Below, piece after piece: positions 10,613-21,273 of a stretch of 64,000 bases of DNA; within the stretch, counting starts at the first letter, position 1, and each line of letters begins with the position of its first letter. The notes below the pieces were generated by a model. The model made no database searches, was not told where the DNA came from, and saw only the letters and a program-made list of their open reading frames with translations. The translations under genes and the position numbers were made by a program. The stretch spans positions 186,001-250,000 of the forward strand of contig CAVWCW010000008.1 of assembly GCA_963753615.1 (NCBI GenBank). The letters run 5' to 3'. This DNA is from CAVWCW01 sp963753615 (GTDB taxonomy: Bacteria; Pseudomonadota; Gammaproteobacteria; Chromatiales; Chromatiaceae).

Positions 10613-11662
10613 ATGGATTCGCTAATCGGAATCTGGAACACCATCGGTGAGGAGTTGCCGCTGTTGGCAATCCTGATCAAGATGGCCCTGATCCTGGCGC
10701 CGCTGATGCTGTTCGTGGCCTACTTTACCTACGCCGAACGCAAGATCATCGGTTATATGCAGATCCGCATCGGGCCGAATCGGGTCGGGCCGCGGGGCTG
10801 GCTGCAGCCGATCGCCGACGCGGTCAAGCTGATGTTCAAGGAGATCATCATCCCGAGCGGGGCCAACAAGCTTTTGTTCCTGATGGCCCCCACGATCGCC
10901 CTGGGCACCGCCCTGGCCGCCTGGGCGGTGTTCCCCTTCTCCGATCACCTGGTGCTCGCCGACATCAATATCGGTCTGCTCTACATCCTGGCCATCGCCT
11001 CCGTGGGCGTCTACGGCATCATCATCGCCGGCTGGGCGTCGAACTCGAAGTACGCATTGCTCGGCGCCATGCGCGTCGGCGCCCAGGTGGTGGCCTACGA
11101 GATCGCCATGGGATTCGCCTTGGTCGGGGTGATCGTCGCGGCCGGCAGCCTGAACCTGGGCGAGATCGTGCGTGCCCAGGAGGGCAGTATTCTGCATTGG
11201 TACTGGCTACCGCTGCTGCCGTTGTTCCTGGTCTACTTTATCTCCGGGGTGGCCGAGACCAACCGCGCCCCTTTCGATGTGGCGGAGGGCGAATCCGAGA
11301 TCGTTGCCGGCTTCCACGTCGAGTATTCCGGCATGCTGTTCGCCACCTTCTTCCTGGCCGAATATGCAAACATGATCATGATTTCGGCCCTGACCGCCCT
11401 GATGTTCCTCGGCGGCTGGCTGTCGCCTTTCCAGGGCACCTTTATGGAGTCCTGGTTTGCCTGGGTGCCGGGACTGATCTGGATGCTGCTAAAAGCGGCA
11501 TTCGTCGGCTTCTTCTATCTCTGGCTGCGGGCTACCTTTCCGCGCTACCGCTACGACCAGATCATGCGCCTGGGCTGGAAGATATTCATTCCCATAACCA
11601 TCGTTTGGATCGTGGTGGTGGGCCTGGCAGTGGTGCTGCAACTCCCCTGGTGGTTCGACTGA
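10613..11662 (+). CDS. nuoH: NADH-quinone oxidoreductase subunit H
   Basis: Membrane subunit at the foot of the peripheral arm that helps form the quinone channel. 349 aa with about eight TM helices. Family motifs include [35 protein letters not shown] and the acidic loop [19 protein letters not shown]. Very short spacing to nuoG and nuoI is consistent with one operon. Confidence 0.97.
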   Translation: MDSLIGIWNTIGEELPLLAILIKMALILAPLMLFVAYFTYAERKIIGYMQIRIGPNRVGPRGWLQPIADAVKLMFKEIIIPSGANKLLFLMAPTIALGTALAAWAVFPFSDHLVLADINIGLLYILAIASVGVYGIIIAGWASNSKYALLGAMRVGAQVVAYEIAMGFALVGVIVAAGSLNLGEIVRAQEGSILHWYWLPLLPLFLVYFISGVAETNRAPFDVAEGESEIVAGFHVEYSGMLFATFFLAEYANMIMISALTALMFLGGWLSPFQGTFMESWFAWVPGLIWMLLKAAFVGFFYLWLRATFPRYRYDQIMRLGWKIFIPITIVWIVVVGLAVVLQLPWWFD

Positions 11663-11676
11663 GGGCGGCCTGAGCG

Positions 11677-12165
11677 ATGAAAGTCTTTACCAACTACCTC
11701 AAGAGCCTGTTCCTGCTGGAGCTGCTGCGCGGCCTCAGCCTCACCGGCCGCTACCTGTTTGCGCGCAAGATCACGGTCCAGTACCCCGAGGACAAGACCC
11801 CGATCTCGCCGCGTTTCCGCGGCCTGCACGCCCTGCGCCGCTATCCCAACGGAGAGGAGCGCTGCATCGCCTGCAAGCTCTGCGAGGCGGTCTGCCCGGC
11901 CCTGGCCATCACCATCGAGGCGGAGCCCCGGGATGACGGTTCAAGGCGCACCACCCGTTACGACATCGACCTGTTCAAGTGTATCTATTGCGGTTTCTGT
12001 GAGGAGTCCTGCCCGGTGGACTCGATTGTCGAGACCCGGGTGTTCGAGTACCACTTCGAGAACCGCGGCGAGCAGATCATGACCAAAGATCAGTTGCTCG
12101 CCATTGGCGACAAATACGAGGCCCAGCTGGCGCAGGACCGCGCCGAGCAGGCGGCCTTCCGCTAG
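11677..12165 (+). CDS. nuoI: NADH-quinone oxidoreductase subunit I
   Basis: Peripheral subunit with two 4Fe-4S clusters (N6a and N6b) between NuoG and NuoB. 162 aa. Both ferredoxin-type motifs are complete: Cys63/66/69/73 in [12 protein letters not shown] and Cys102/105/108/112 in [13 protein letters not shown] short amphipathic N-terminal segment attaches it to the membrane. nuoJ follows after 43 bp. Confidence 0.97.
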   Translation: MKVFTNYLKSLFLLELLRGLSLTGRYLFARKITVQYPEDKTPISPRFRGLHALRRYPNGEERCIACKLCEAVCPALAITIEAEPRDDGSRRTTRYDIDLFKCIYCGFCEESCPVDSIVETRVFEYHFENRGEQIMTKDQLLAIGDKYEAQLAQDRAEQAAFR

Positions 12166-12208
12166 GCCCGGGTATCAGGACCTAAAGCTTCCAGAGTCGG
12201 CACAGCCC

Positions 12209-12820
12209 ATGACCTTTGAAAAATTCCTGTTCTACGTATTCGCCACGGTGCTGGTGGCGTCGGCGCTAATGGTAATCACCCGCCGCAACCCGGTGCACTC
12301 GGCCCTGTTTCTGGTGCTGGCCTTTTTCAACGCCGCCGGCCTCTGGCTGCTGATGGAAGCTGAGTTTCTGGCCATTACCCTGGTATTGGTCTACGTTGGC
12401 GCGGTGATGGTGCTGTTCCTGTTCGTCGTCATGATGCTGGACATCGATCTGGCCGCTCTGCGCGCGGGTTTCATCCGCCACGCACCGATCGCTCTGGTGG
12501 TGGCCATTGCCATGGCCGCCGAGATGGCGGTGATGGTGGGGCCCCAGCGCTTCGGTCTCGACAAGTTCTCTGCGCCTGCTCCCCAGCCCGCAGACTACAG
12601 CAACGTGGCCGACCTCGGCGGCCTCCTGTATACGGTCTACATGTACCAGTTCGAAATTGCCGCGGTGATCCTGCTGGTGGCGATCATCGCCGCCATCGGG
12701 CTGACCCTGCGCCGGCGGCCGAATACCAAGTATCAGGAACCGGGGCGCCAGGTGCACATCCGGCGCGAAGATCGGGTGCGCTTGGTGAAGCTGAAGTCCG
12801 AAGGGAGGCTGAGCCGATGA
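12209..12820 (+). CDS. nuoJ: NADH-quinone oxidoreductase subunit J
   Basis: Membrane-arm subunit with five predicted TM helices; its third helix is implicated in coupling in homologues. The start is the ATG at 12209 ([11 protein letters not shown]), which fits the family; the open frame reaches further upstream but reads over the end of nuoI. The conserved segment [20 protein letters not shown] is visible. About 203 aa. Its stop overlaps the nuoK start by 4 bp (ATGA). Confidence 0.95.
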   Translation: MTFEKFLFYVFATVLVASALMVITRRNPVHSALFLVLAFFNAAGLWLLMEAEFLAITLVLVYVGAVMVLFLFVVMMLDIDLAALRAGFIRHAPIALVVAIAMAAEMAVMVGPQRFGLDKFSAPAPQPADYSNVADLGGLLYTVYMYQFEIAAVILLVAIIAAIGLTLRRRPNTKYQEPGRQVHIRREDRVRLVKLKSEGRLSR

Positions 12821-13122
12821 TCGCGCTCTCCGATTACCTGATCCTGGCGGCGGTGCTGTTCTCCATCAGCGTGGCCGGCATCTTCCTCAACCGCAAGAAC
12901 GTGATCCTGCTGCTGATGTGCATCGAGCTGATGCTGCTGTCGGTGAACTTGAACTTCATCGCCTTCTCCCACTTCCTGGGGGATATCTCGGGCCAGATAT
13001 TCGTGTTTTTCATCCTCACGGTAGCGGCGGCCGAGTCGGCCATCGGCCTGGCGATCCTGGTGGTCCTGTTCCGCAATCGCCAGACCATCAATGTCCAGGA
13101 TCTGGATACGCTCAAGGGGTAA
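12817..13122 (+). CDS. nuoK: NADH-quinone oxidoreductase subunit K
   Basis: Small three-helix membrane subunit homologous to MrpC of cation/proton antiporters. 101 aa. The conserved membrane glutamates are present in [17 protein letters not shown] and [12 protein letters not shown]. Overlaps nuoJ by 4 bp and precedes nuoL by 7 bp. Confidence 0.97.
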   Translation: MIALSDYLILAAVLFSISVAGIFLNRKNVILLLMCIELMLLSVNLNFIAFSHFLGDISGQIFVFFILTVAAAESAIGLAILVVLFRNRQTINVQDLDTLKG

Positions 13123-13129
13123 CCGCGCC

Positions 13130-15089
13130 ATGGATTCGATCTATCTCACAATCGTCCTGGCGCCCCTGGCCGGCGCCATCTTCGCCGGCCTCTGGTGTCG
13201 CTGGATGGAGCGTTCTGTGGCCCACTGGGTGACCATTTTCGGGGTGGCCGTCTCCTGCGTCCTGTCTCTCTACGTGCTCAAGCGCTTCGTGTTCGACGAC
13301 GAGGCGGTCTACAACCAGGCGCTGTATACCTGGATGGTGAGCGACGGCCTGCGCTTCGAGGTCGGCTTCCTGGTGGACAAGCTCACCGCCATGATGATCA
13401 GCGTGGTGACCTTCGTGTCGCTGATGGTGCACATCTACACCATTGGCTACATGGCCCACGACGAGGGCTATCAGCGTTTCTTCAGCTATATTTCGCTGTT
13501 CACCTTCTCGATGCTGATGCTGGTGATGTCGAACAACTTTCTGCAGTTGTTCTTCGGCTGGGAGGCGGTGGGCCTGGTCTCCTACCTGCTGATCGGCTTC
13601 TACTTCAAGCGCGAGTCGGCGATCTTCGCCAACCTCAAGGCGTTCCTGGTGAACCGGGTAGGGGACTTCGGCTTTATCCTCGGCATCGCCGCCATTGCCA
13701 TGTACTTCAACAGCCTGGACTACGCCCAGGTGTTTGCCGCCGCTCCCGCCGAGGCCGGCACCCAGATCCAGATCTGGGGTGACAGCAGTTGGTCGCTGAT
13801 GACGGTGATCTGCATTCTGCTGTTTATCGGCGCGATGGGGAAATCGGCTCAGGTGCCGCTGCACGTCTGGCTGCCCGACTCCATGGAAGGCCCGACGCCG
13901 ATCTCGGCGCTGATCCACGCCGCCACCATGGTCACGGCCGGCATCTTCATGGTGGCGCGCATGTCGCCGCTTTACGAGCTGTCGGAGACTGCGCTCAGCT
14001 TCGTGCTGGTGATCGGCGCCACCACCGCCTTCTTCACCGGGCTGATCGGTATCGTGCAGAACGACATCAAGCGAGTGGTGGCCTATTCCACACTGTCCCA
14101 GCTTGGTTATATGACCGTGGCCCTGGGCGCATCGGCCTATGCCGCCGGGCTGTTCCACCTGATGACCCACGCGTTCTTCAAGGCGCTGCTGTTCCTGGGC
14201 GCCGGTTCGGCCATTATCGCCATGCACCACGACCAGGACATCCGCAACATGGGCGGGCTGAAGAAGTACATGCCCATCACCTACTGGACCATGCTGCTCG
14301 GCTCTCTGGCCCTGATCGGTTTTCCCGGCTTTTCCGGCTTCTTCTCCAAGGACGCCATTATCGAGGCCGTGCACCATTCCGAGATCTGGGGCTCCGGCTA
14401 TGCCTATTTGATGGTGCTTCTCGGTGTCTTCGTCACCGCTCTCTACAGCTTCCGCATGTTTTTCCTGGTGTTCCACGGCGAGGAGCGGATGGACGAACAC
14501 ACTCGACATCATCTGCAAGGAGTCGCCCTGGGTGGTGACCCTGCCGCTGGTGATGCTGGCCATCCCTTCGGTGGTGATCGGCGGCATGACGGTGGGGCCG
14601 ATGCTGTTCGGCGACTTCTTCGACGGTGTGCTCTACGTGGCGCCTGCCCATGACACCCTGGGCCAGATCGAATACCACGGCGTCTGGGCGTTTCGTGCTG
14701 CACGGCGTGCTGCGACTGCCGTTCTTCCTGGCCATGGCCGGTCTTGGTACGGCCTGGTACATCTACATGAAGAACCCGGCCATCGCCGATCTGGTCAAGG
14801 CCAAGGCCCAGCCGCTCTACACCATCCTCGACCGCAAGTACTGGATGGACGAGTTGTTTCAGATTTGTGTTCGCGCGGCGGCAGTCGCGGCATCGGCAAG
14901 CTGCTGTGGAAGGGCGGCGACCAGCGGCTGATCGACGGGGTGCTGATCAATGGTTCGGCCAGCGGCGTGGGCTGGATCGCCGGCATCGCCCGCCAGATGC
15001 AGACCGGCTACCTCTATCACTACGCCATCGCCATGATCTGGGTCTGCTCGGCTCTGCTGATCTGGTTCGTTGAACGCTTAAGAGAGTAG
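13130..15089 (+). CDS. nuoL: NADH-quinone oxidoreductase subunit L (three frame shifts)
   Basis: Distal antiporter-like proton-pumping subunit with a long lateral helix at its C-terminus. The ATG at 13130 gives MDSIYLTIVLAPLAG. Conserved segments include LLIGFYFKRESAIFANLKAF, HVWLPDSMEGPTPISALIHA, NDIKRVVAYSTLSQLGYM and SGFFSKDAII. Conserved protein moves between frames near 14510 (one extra base in CAAGG), 14692 (extra base in TTTCG) and about 14865 (one base short). Corrected length is about 652 aa, normal for NuoL. I treat this as one intact gene with sequence errors; the published-style frames would give fragments. Confidence 0.9.
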
Positions 15090-15097
15090 GACCAGGC

Positions 15098-16616
15098 ATG
15101 ACCGCAGACCTGCCCATTCTCAGCTTCGCCATCTGGCTGCCCATCCTCGGTGGCCTGCTGGTGCTGGCCAGCGGCGACCAGGCGCGCGGAGATCTCGCGT
15201 TGGATCGCCTTGCTTACTTCTCTGGCCACCTTCGCGGTGAGCATCCCGCTGTATAGCGGTTTCGATATCGGTACCGCGGCGATGCAGTTCGTCGAGCACG
15301 CCGCCTGGATTCCGCAGTTTCGACATCAACTACTACCTGGGTGTGGACGGCATCTCCATGCCGCTGATTCTGCTCACCACCTTCATCACCATTCTGGTGG
15401 TGCTGGCGGGCTGGGAGGTGATCCAGTACAAGCCGTCCACAGTACATGGCCGCCTTCCTGATCATGGAAGGGGTGATGGTCGGGGTCTTCGCCGCCCTCG
15501 ACGCGATGCTGTTCTATGTGTTCTGGGAGGCGATGCTGATCCCGATGTTCCTGATCATCGGCATCTGGGGCGGACCCAACCGGGTCTATGCGACCATCAA
15601 GTTCTTCCTCTACACCTTCTTCGGTTCGGTGTTCATGCTGGTGGCCCTGATCTATATGTACTTCCAGGCCGGCAGCATGGAGATCCTGGCCTTCCACGAT
15701 CTGCAAGCTGGGGCATGACCGAGCAGATTCTCATCTTTATGCTTTCCTGCTGGCCTTTGCGGTCAAGGTGCCGATGTGGCCGGTGCACACCTGGTTGCCG
15801 GACGCCCACGTCGAGGCGCCCACCGGCGGCTCGGTGATCCTGGCGGCGATCATGCTCAAGATCGGCGGCTACGGCTTCCTGCGCTTCAGCCTGCCGATCA
15901 CCCCGGATGCCAGCCATAGCTGGATTGGCTGATCATTGCCATGTCGCTGATCGCGGTGGTCTACATCGGCTTCGTGGCCCTGGTGCAGCAGGACATGAAG
16001 AAGCTGATCGCCTATTCCTCGATCGCCCACATGGGTTTCGTGACCCTGGGCTTCTTCATCGTGTTCAGCATCATCGGCGCGACCGGCGATGCAGCCGGCG
16101 CCGCCCTGGGCATCGAAGGTGGCATGGTGCAGATGATCTCCCACGGCTTCATCTCGGCGGCCATGTTCCTATGTGTCGGCGTGCTCTACGACCGCCTGCA
16201 CAGCCGCGAGATCGCCGACTACGGCGGTGTCGTCAATACCATGCCGGTGTTCGCGGCCTTTATGGTGTTCTTCGCCATGGCCAATGCCGGGCTGCCCGGT
16301 ACGTCCGGCTTCGTCGGCGAGTTCATGGTGATTCTCGCCAGCTTCCGGGCCGATTTCTGGTTCGCCTTCCTGGCCGCGACCACCCTGATCATCGGCGCCG
16401 CCTATACCCTGTGGATGGTCAAGCGGGTGGTGTTCGGCGAGGTCGCCAACGAGGGTGTGGCGGCGCTGCAGGACGTCAATGCCCGCGAGTTGTTCGTGCT
16501 CGGCACCCTGGCCGTCGGCGGTGCTCGTGCTGGGCCTGTGGCCGGCGCCGCTGATCGAGGTGATGGACGTGTCCATCGACAATCTGTTGCGCCATATCGC
16601 GGTTTCCAAGCTCTGA
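15098..16616 (+). CDS. nuoM: NADH-quinone oxidoreductase subunit M (about eight frame shifts)
   Basis: Antiporter-like proton-pumping subunit between NuoL and NuoN. Starts with [19 protein letters not shown], 8 bp after nuoL. Family sequence is recovered in pieces: [72 protein letters not shown] and [13 protein letters not shown]. Frame changes lie near 15181, 15320, 15437, 15706, 15717, 15742, 15920 and 16513; most are a base run one too long or short. The corrected product is about 505 aa, the usual size. The stop TGA is at 16614-16616. Confidence 0.88.
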
Positions 16617-16630
16617 GCGGGTGAGCATCC

Positions 16631-18081
16631 ATGGATTTTGCATATCTCCAGCCTGATTCCGATCGCCCCTGAGATCTTCGTTCTCAGCGCCGCCTGCCTG
16701 ATGCTGGTCATCGACCTGTTTGTCGACGACGAGCAGCGAGTGCTCACCTACGCCCTGACGCTGCTCAGTCTGGTCGGGGCATTCGCTGCGTCACCCTGGC
16801 AGTCGGGGGGTGGTGCCACGCAGATCGTGTTCGATGGCCGCCTATGTCCGCGACGGCCTGGCCGACGCTCTGAAGCTCGCCATCTACGTGGTCAGCTTCG
16901 TCGCTTTCCTGTACGCCAAGGACTACCTGCGCGACCGCGGCCTGTTCCGCGGCGAGTACTATGTGCTTGGTCTGTTCGCCATGCTCGGCATGATGATCAT
17001 GGTATCCGCCAACGGCTTCCTCACCATCTACCTGGGGCTGGAGCTGCTGGCGTTGTCTCTCTACGCCATGGTCGCCTTCGACCGCGACTCGCTGCCCGGC
17101 TCGGAGGCGGCGATGAAGTATTTCGTGCTCGGTGCCCTGGCGTCCGGGATGCTGCTGTACGGGATCTCGATGATCTACGGGGCCACCGGGGCCCTGGACT
17201 TCCAGACCGTTGCCCTGAGATTGGCCAGCGAGGGGATGGAAAACAAGATCCTGGTGTTCGGCCTGGTCTTCGTGGTCATCGGTTTGGCCTTCAAGTTGGG
17301 GGCAGTGCCTTTTCACATGTGGGTGCCCGACGTCTACCAGGGCGCCCCCACCGCAGTGACCCTGTTTCTCGGCAGTGCCCCGAAGATCGCCGGCTTCGGC
17401 CTGGCCATGCGCTTGTTGGTGGATGGCCTGGGAAGCCTGCAGTCCGACTGGCAGGGAATGCTGGTGGTGATGGCGGTGTTGTCGATGGCGGTGGGCAATC
17501 TGGTTGCCATCGCTCAGACCAATATCAAGCGCATGCTGGCGTATTCCACCATCTCCCATGTTGGCTTTATCTTGCTCGGCCTGCTTGCCGGCAGCGGCGA
17601 GGGCTATGCGGCGGCCATGTTCTACAGCATCGTTTATGCCCTGATGGCCCTGGGCGGTTTCGGCATGGTGATCCTTCTCAGCCGCCGAGGCTTCGAGGCC
17701 GAGCAACTGGATGACTACAAGGGCCTCCACGAGCGCAGCCCCTGGTTCGCGGCGATGATGCTGCTGGTGATGTTCTCCATGGCCGGCGTGCCGCCCACGG
17801 TCGGATTCTTTGCCAAACTGGTGGTGCTCGAAGCGGCGGTATCGGCCGATCTGGTTTGGCTGGCCCTCGTCGGCGTCGCGTTTTCCATCATTGGCGCCTT
17901 TTACTACCTGCGCATCATTAAATTAATGTACTTCGACAAGGCCGAGACGGATCAGCCTCTGCAGGCCGGTTCTGATATGCAGGTGGTGCTCAGCCTCAAC
18001 GGCCTTGCCATGCTCGCCCTGGGGATGTTCCCGGCAGGCCTGCTGGCGATCTGCAATAGCGCCATCGGCGTCGGCGGCTGA
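16631..18081 (+). CDS. nuoN: NADH-quinone oxidoreductase subunit N (two frame shifts)
   Basis: Third antiporter-like membrane subunit and last gene of the operon. The ATG at 16631 begins MDFA; an extra base near 16643 and another near 16836 (GGCCGCC for GGCGCC) shift the frame, after which about 410 residues run uninterrupted. Signatures include [54 protein letters not shown] and [16 protein letters not shown]. Corrected length is about 483 aa. No clear terminator follows. Confidence 0.9.
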
Positions 18082-18257
18082 GCGGCCTGGCCAGCCGCCT
18101 CCCGGCGGCCGGCGGCAGGGTCGGGGAAGCGGGAGTGCCTTTCGGCACGCTGGAAAAGATAACCGAGCGCCTCTCCGGCGGGTGCGCAACCTTGGTCGGA
18201 GCCGCGAGATTCCGGGGCCGGATGCGCCGTCCGGCTCTCTCCGCGCGGGATCTCTGG

Positions 18258-18522
18258 CCTAGCCCGGATATTTCACCAGGCCGCCTGGCGGCTGATAGTA
18301 ACCCAATGAAAAATTTGCATTTTTAGGTAAGTTAGACGGTTCTCTTGCGTAAACACCCTGTATCCCGCCGCTTGGCTATCCCGCCCCTGGCTGGTTCCTG
18401 CACGCCTGGGCTTGCTCTTCACTCAACAGGTAGCTATGGCTACCTGTTTCGCTCCAGATAGGCGCCCAGCCGCACAGGCTCTGCGCCAGGAACGCGATTC
18501 CTGGTGAAATATCCGGGCTAGG
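18258..18522. mobile_element. 265-bp element with 23-bp perfect terminal inverted repeats (MITE-like)
   Basis: Bases 18258-18280 are the exact reverse complement of 18500-18522 (core AGCCCGGATATTTCACCAGG). Inside, 18425-18448 forms a perfect 10-bp hairpin with loop TATG. No coding frame of note lies within. The size, terminal repeats and position in the gap after nuoN suggest a small non-autonomous transposon or REP-like element, but no clear target-site duplication is seen and I cannot assign a family. The remaining gap (18082-18257 and 18523-18677) is GC-rich and holds no gene I can support. Confidence 0.6.
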
Positions 18523-18677
18523 GGCCCAGATCAGCAAAACCGCCGGCAGCGATCACCGACTCCCGACCCTCTGCACGGTGTGGCTTTGCAGTTTCAGGCC
18601 CACTCTCAGGAGCCGTGAGAGCAAGGCTCATCCTTTCCTCTATTTCTTCGTGGGGCGTATTCTCGGATCAGGCGGTC

Positions 18678-19934
18678 TTATCTGTCGGTAAGGAAATGCA
18701 GGTCCTTGCCCAGCGTGCTCATCTGAGAGGTCACCATCGGGATCGGGCGTGCCGGCAGCAGCATGTGCCAATAGACGTGCTTGAACGCGAGCTTGCCCAG
18801 ATGGTTCATGTAGCTCTCCTTGAGCAGGCTCATGGGGCCGACGATGGGCATCGGAAACTTGCCGGGCACCGGCTGGATGTCGTAATTGAAGTCGATCAGC
18901 ACAGCCTTGTTGTGCCCGGTTTCGATGAAACAGTTGGCGTGGCCGTCCGCGCAGGGCTCTGACTCTTTGCCTTCGATCTCCCGCAGGAGGTTGTGCACCA
19001 CCACCTCGGACTGGAAGTGTGCCACCGAGCCGGCCTTGGAAGTGGGCACGTTGGTGTTGTCCCCGAGCAGAAATACCCGCTCGGCGCCGGTGGCCTTGAG
19101 GGTCTGCTTGTCGGTCTGACCGAAACCCAGGCCGTCGCCGAGGCCCGCGTCTTCGATCAAATCCGATCCCTCGTGCGGGGGGATGGTGACCATCAGGTCA
19201 AACGGTACCTCTTTACCATCCGGGCAGTACATGGCCCGGTCGGTCACTTCCTGTAATGGTGCATTCGGAACCACATGGACGTCTTTCTGCACCAGCATGT
19301 CCGTCAGCACCTCGTTGCACACCGGCTTGGTGAAGGCGCCGGTGAGCGGAGTAACCAGAGTGATCTTGGTCTTGTCGCGGATCCCGCGCTGGCTCAGGTA
19401 GTGGTCGACCAGAAAGGTGAACTCCAGCGGCGCCACCGGGCACTTGATGGGCATTTCGGCGATATTCACCAACAGGTCTCCACCCTGGAACTTCTCCAGG
19501 CCCTCGGCCAACGCGAGCGCGCTGTCCGGCGTGTAAAAGCCGTGGATCGTCTTGCCCCATTGCTCGGGCAGGCCGTCGATATCTTCGATCAAGGTGCGGC
19601 AGCCCAGGCTCAGTATCAGCCAGTCGTAGCTCAGGGTCTGGCCCTCGGTGGTCACTTGGCGCTTTTCGGTGTCGATGGCCAGGATCTTTTCGCACAGGTA
19701 GTCGACGCCGTCAGCGATGAAATCCGCGTTAGGTCTCTGGATATCCGCCAGGGTTCGGTAGCCGGGTTTCTGAAAAGGGATGAACAGTAGTCCGGGCTGA
19801 TAGGTGTGCTGTGGTGAATTGCCGACGATCGTCAGTTTGACGGGCAGGTTTTTCTTGCGGGCCTTCTTCAGCAGTAGGTTGGCGGTCACGATGCCGCCGG
19901 TTCCATCACCGAGAATGAGAACGTTTACGTCCAT
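18678..19934 (-). CDS. Sulfide:quinone oxidoreductase-like FAD flavoprotein
   Basis: Predicted membrane-associated flavoprotein of the SQR/flavocytochrome c sulfide dehydrogenase family, which oxidises sulfide and reduces quinone. 418 aa. The N-terminal FAD fold starts VLILGDGTGGIVTANLL; YQPGLLFIPFQ resembles the SQR active-site region; a second FAD contact is VFLLGDNTNVPTSKAGS. Candidate redox cysteines are Cys165 in MPIKCPVAP and Cys328/Cys335 near the C-terminus. The enzyme subtype cannot be fixed by eye, and related NADH dehydrogenases are an alternative. Shine-Dalgarno GAGG precedes the ATG. Transcribed against nuo. Confidence 0.8.
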   Translation of the reverse strand: MDVNVLILGDGTGGIVTANLLLKKARKKNLPVKLTIVGNSPQHTYQPGLLFIPFQKPGYRTLADIQRPNADFIADGVDYLCEKILAIDTEKRQVTTEGQTLSYDWLILSLGCRTLIEDIDGLPEQWGKTIHGFYTPDSALALAEGLEKFQGGDLLVNIAEMPIKCPVAPLEFTFLVDHYLSQRGIRDKTKITLVTPLTGAFTKPVCNEVLTDMLVQKDVHVVPNAPLQEVTDRAMYCPDGKEVPFDLMVTIPPHEGSDLIEDAGLGDGLGFGQTDKQTLKATGAERVFLLGDNTNVPTSKAGSVAHFQSEVVVHNLLREIEGKESEPCADGHANCFIETGHNKAVLIDFNYDIQPVPGKFPMPIVGPMSLLKESYMNHLGKLAFKHVYWHMLLPARPIPMVTSQMSTLGKDLHFLTDR

Positions 19935-20483
19935 GAGCTACCTCGATTGGTGGCAGGGTGTATTGTAAGGGTGAAGATTTCGGCGATCCGCAGGATTTTG
20001 GGAAACGGGAGGGCGGGGTGCGGGGCTGGGCGGCGAGTCAGGCTCTCTATCGGCCACGCAGCATGCGCTGCGGCTACGGGGCCCTGTGTCGGGCGCGGTA
20101 CCAATATTCACTGCCCCAGACTCCCCCATGTTGTCCCCTGTCACGCCTTTATAGTCGTCTCCCCCCGGGCCGGTCAAGCCCTTCTACCAGCTACATGGGC
20201 CGTGGCTGCCGAGGGCCGCTCGGCGGCTTTCCCGGGGCCCAACCGGGCGAACGTTCAGCCGTCGTCGAAGAGTCTGGGCTGGCAAGGTGATACCCGGCGT
20301 TCAACTCCGGGTGATCCGTGCATGGAGCATCTCTGAGCCCTATAATCTGCTAGGTTTGATGTAGGTAAGGTCGATGCGGCCGGCAAGCTACGGGAATCGT
20401 CGCGCAGCCTGGCCGGGCCACCGACATCGCGCGTGCCTGCCGACTGGCCGCATACTTTGGGCCAGGATTTAGCTGATGCAGAA
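19935..20483. other. Intergenic region with no supported gene
   Basis: About 550 bp between the divergent SQR-like and coiled-coil genes. Short open frames exist on both strands but have low-complexity Arg/Pro/Gly composition and no recognisable family. It should contain the promoters of both flanking genes; I see no convincing -35/-10 pair. Confidence 0.5.
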
Positions 20484-21041
20484 ATGAATATCCCAAGCAA
20501 ACCAAGTAGTGAAATCGCGCAAGGGTCGAAATGGCGGGTGTTGATTGCTCTTGCCGTAGCGGCTTTCTTGCTTCTGGCCGGTTTCGGATTTTTCCTGGTC
20601 GATCGCCTGGTGGGGGACATGCGGCGAGTCGCCGATGCCATCGAGATCAACATGGAGACCATGGCATCGCAGATGCTTCAGGTCTCCGGTAACCTCGACG
20701 AGCTTACCGGAAGCGTCAGGAACATCTCGGTAAATCTGGACGATCTCACCGGCAGCGTGAAGAATATGGGCGACACCATGGTGTTGATTGCAGACGATGT
20801 GGACACCCTTCCCCCAATGCTCGGCAATTTGGGGGAGATGAAGGTGAGCCTGCGCATCATGGACCAACACATGGACGAGATGAATCAGAACATCGAGATC
20901 ATGAGCGGTCAGGTCACCAATATGACCGGCCTGATGAGTTCGATGACCGCGGCTACCCATCATATCAACCAGGGTGTCTCCGGGATGAACCAGAATATTG
21001 GCCGACCGATGTCGTTCATGAACAGCATGATGCCCTGGTGA
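20484..21041 (+). CDS. Membrane-anchored coiled-coil protein of unknown function
   Basis: 185 aa from the ATG at 20484; an in-frame ATG 51 bp upstream (20433) would add 17 residues of non-membrane sequence, so I prefer the later one. A basic/polar N-terminus is followed by one TM helix (VLIALAVAAFLLLAGFGFFL) and a long Met-, Asn- and Asp-rich heptad region in which LDELTGSV-RNISVN and LDDLTGSV-KNMG form an internal repeat. This suggests a single-span protein with a periplasmic or cytoplasmic coiled coil, superficially like chemoreceptor helices. Function not recognised. Confidence 0.7.
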   Translation: MNIPSKPSSEIAQGSKWRVLIALAVAAFLLLAGFGFFLVDRLVGDMRRVADAIEINMETMASQMLQVSGNLDELTGSVRNISVNLDDLTGSVKNMGDTMVLIADDVDTLPPMLGNLGEMKVSLRIMDQHMDEMNQNIEIMSGQVTNMTGLMSSMTAATHHINQGVSGMNQNIGRPMSFMNSMMPW

Positions 21042-21273
21042 ATCGGCGAAGGCCGGGGCGCTTGGCCGCCGCTTCGGCACCGACCCGAGTAGGGAATATT
21101 GGGCTATGCTTATATAGAGGGAGTGGGGCAGTCGGCGCGAAGATTCGACTCCGCGGAGTCCGAAGTCGCCCGTAGCCGAGCGTGGGCCGGTAATGGCGGC
21201 CCCCTAACGCGGTTTTCGCTGTTCGGAATTGCACTGCAAGAGGGGGCGGAAGAGACCAATCGGGAGACAAAGG

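Noticed and set aside
13130..16616. Programmed ribosomal frameshifting in nuoL/nuoM
   Set aside because: Shifts are numerous, go both ways and lack slippery heptamers with consistent downstream structure; run-length errors explain them better.
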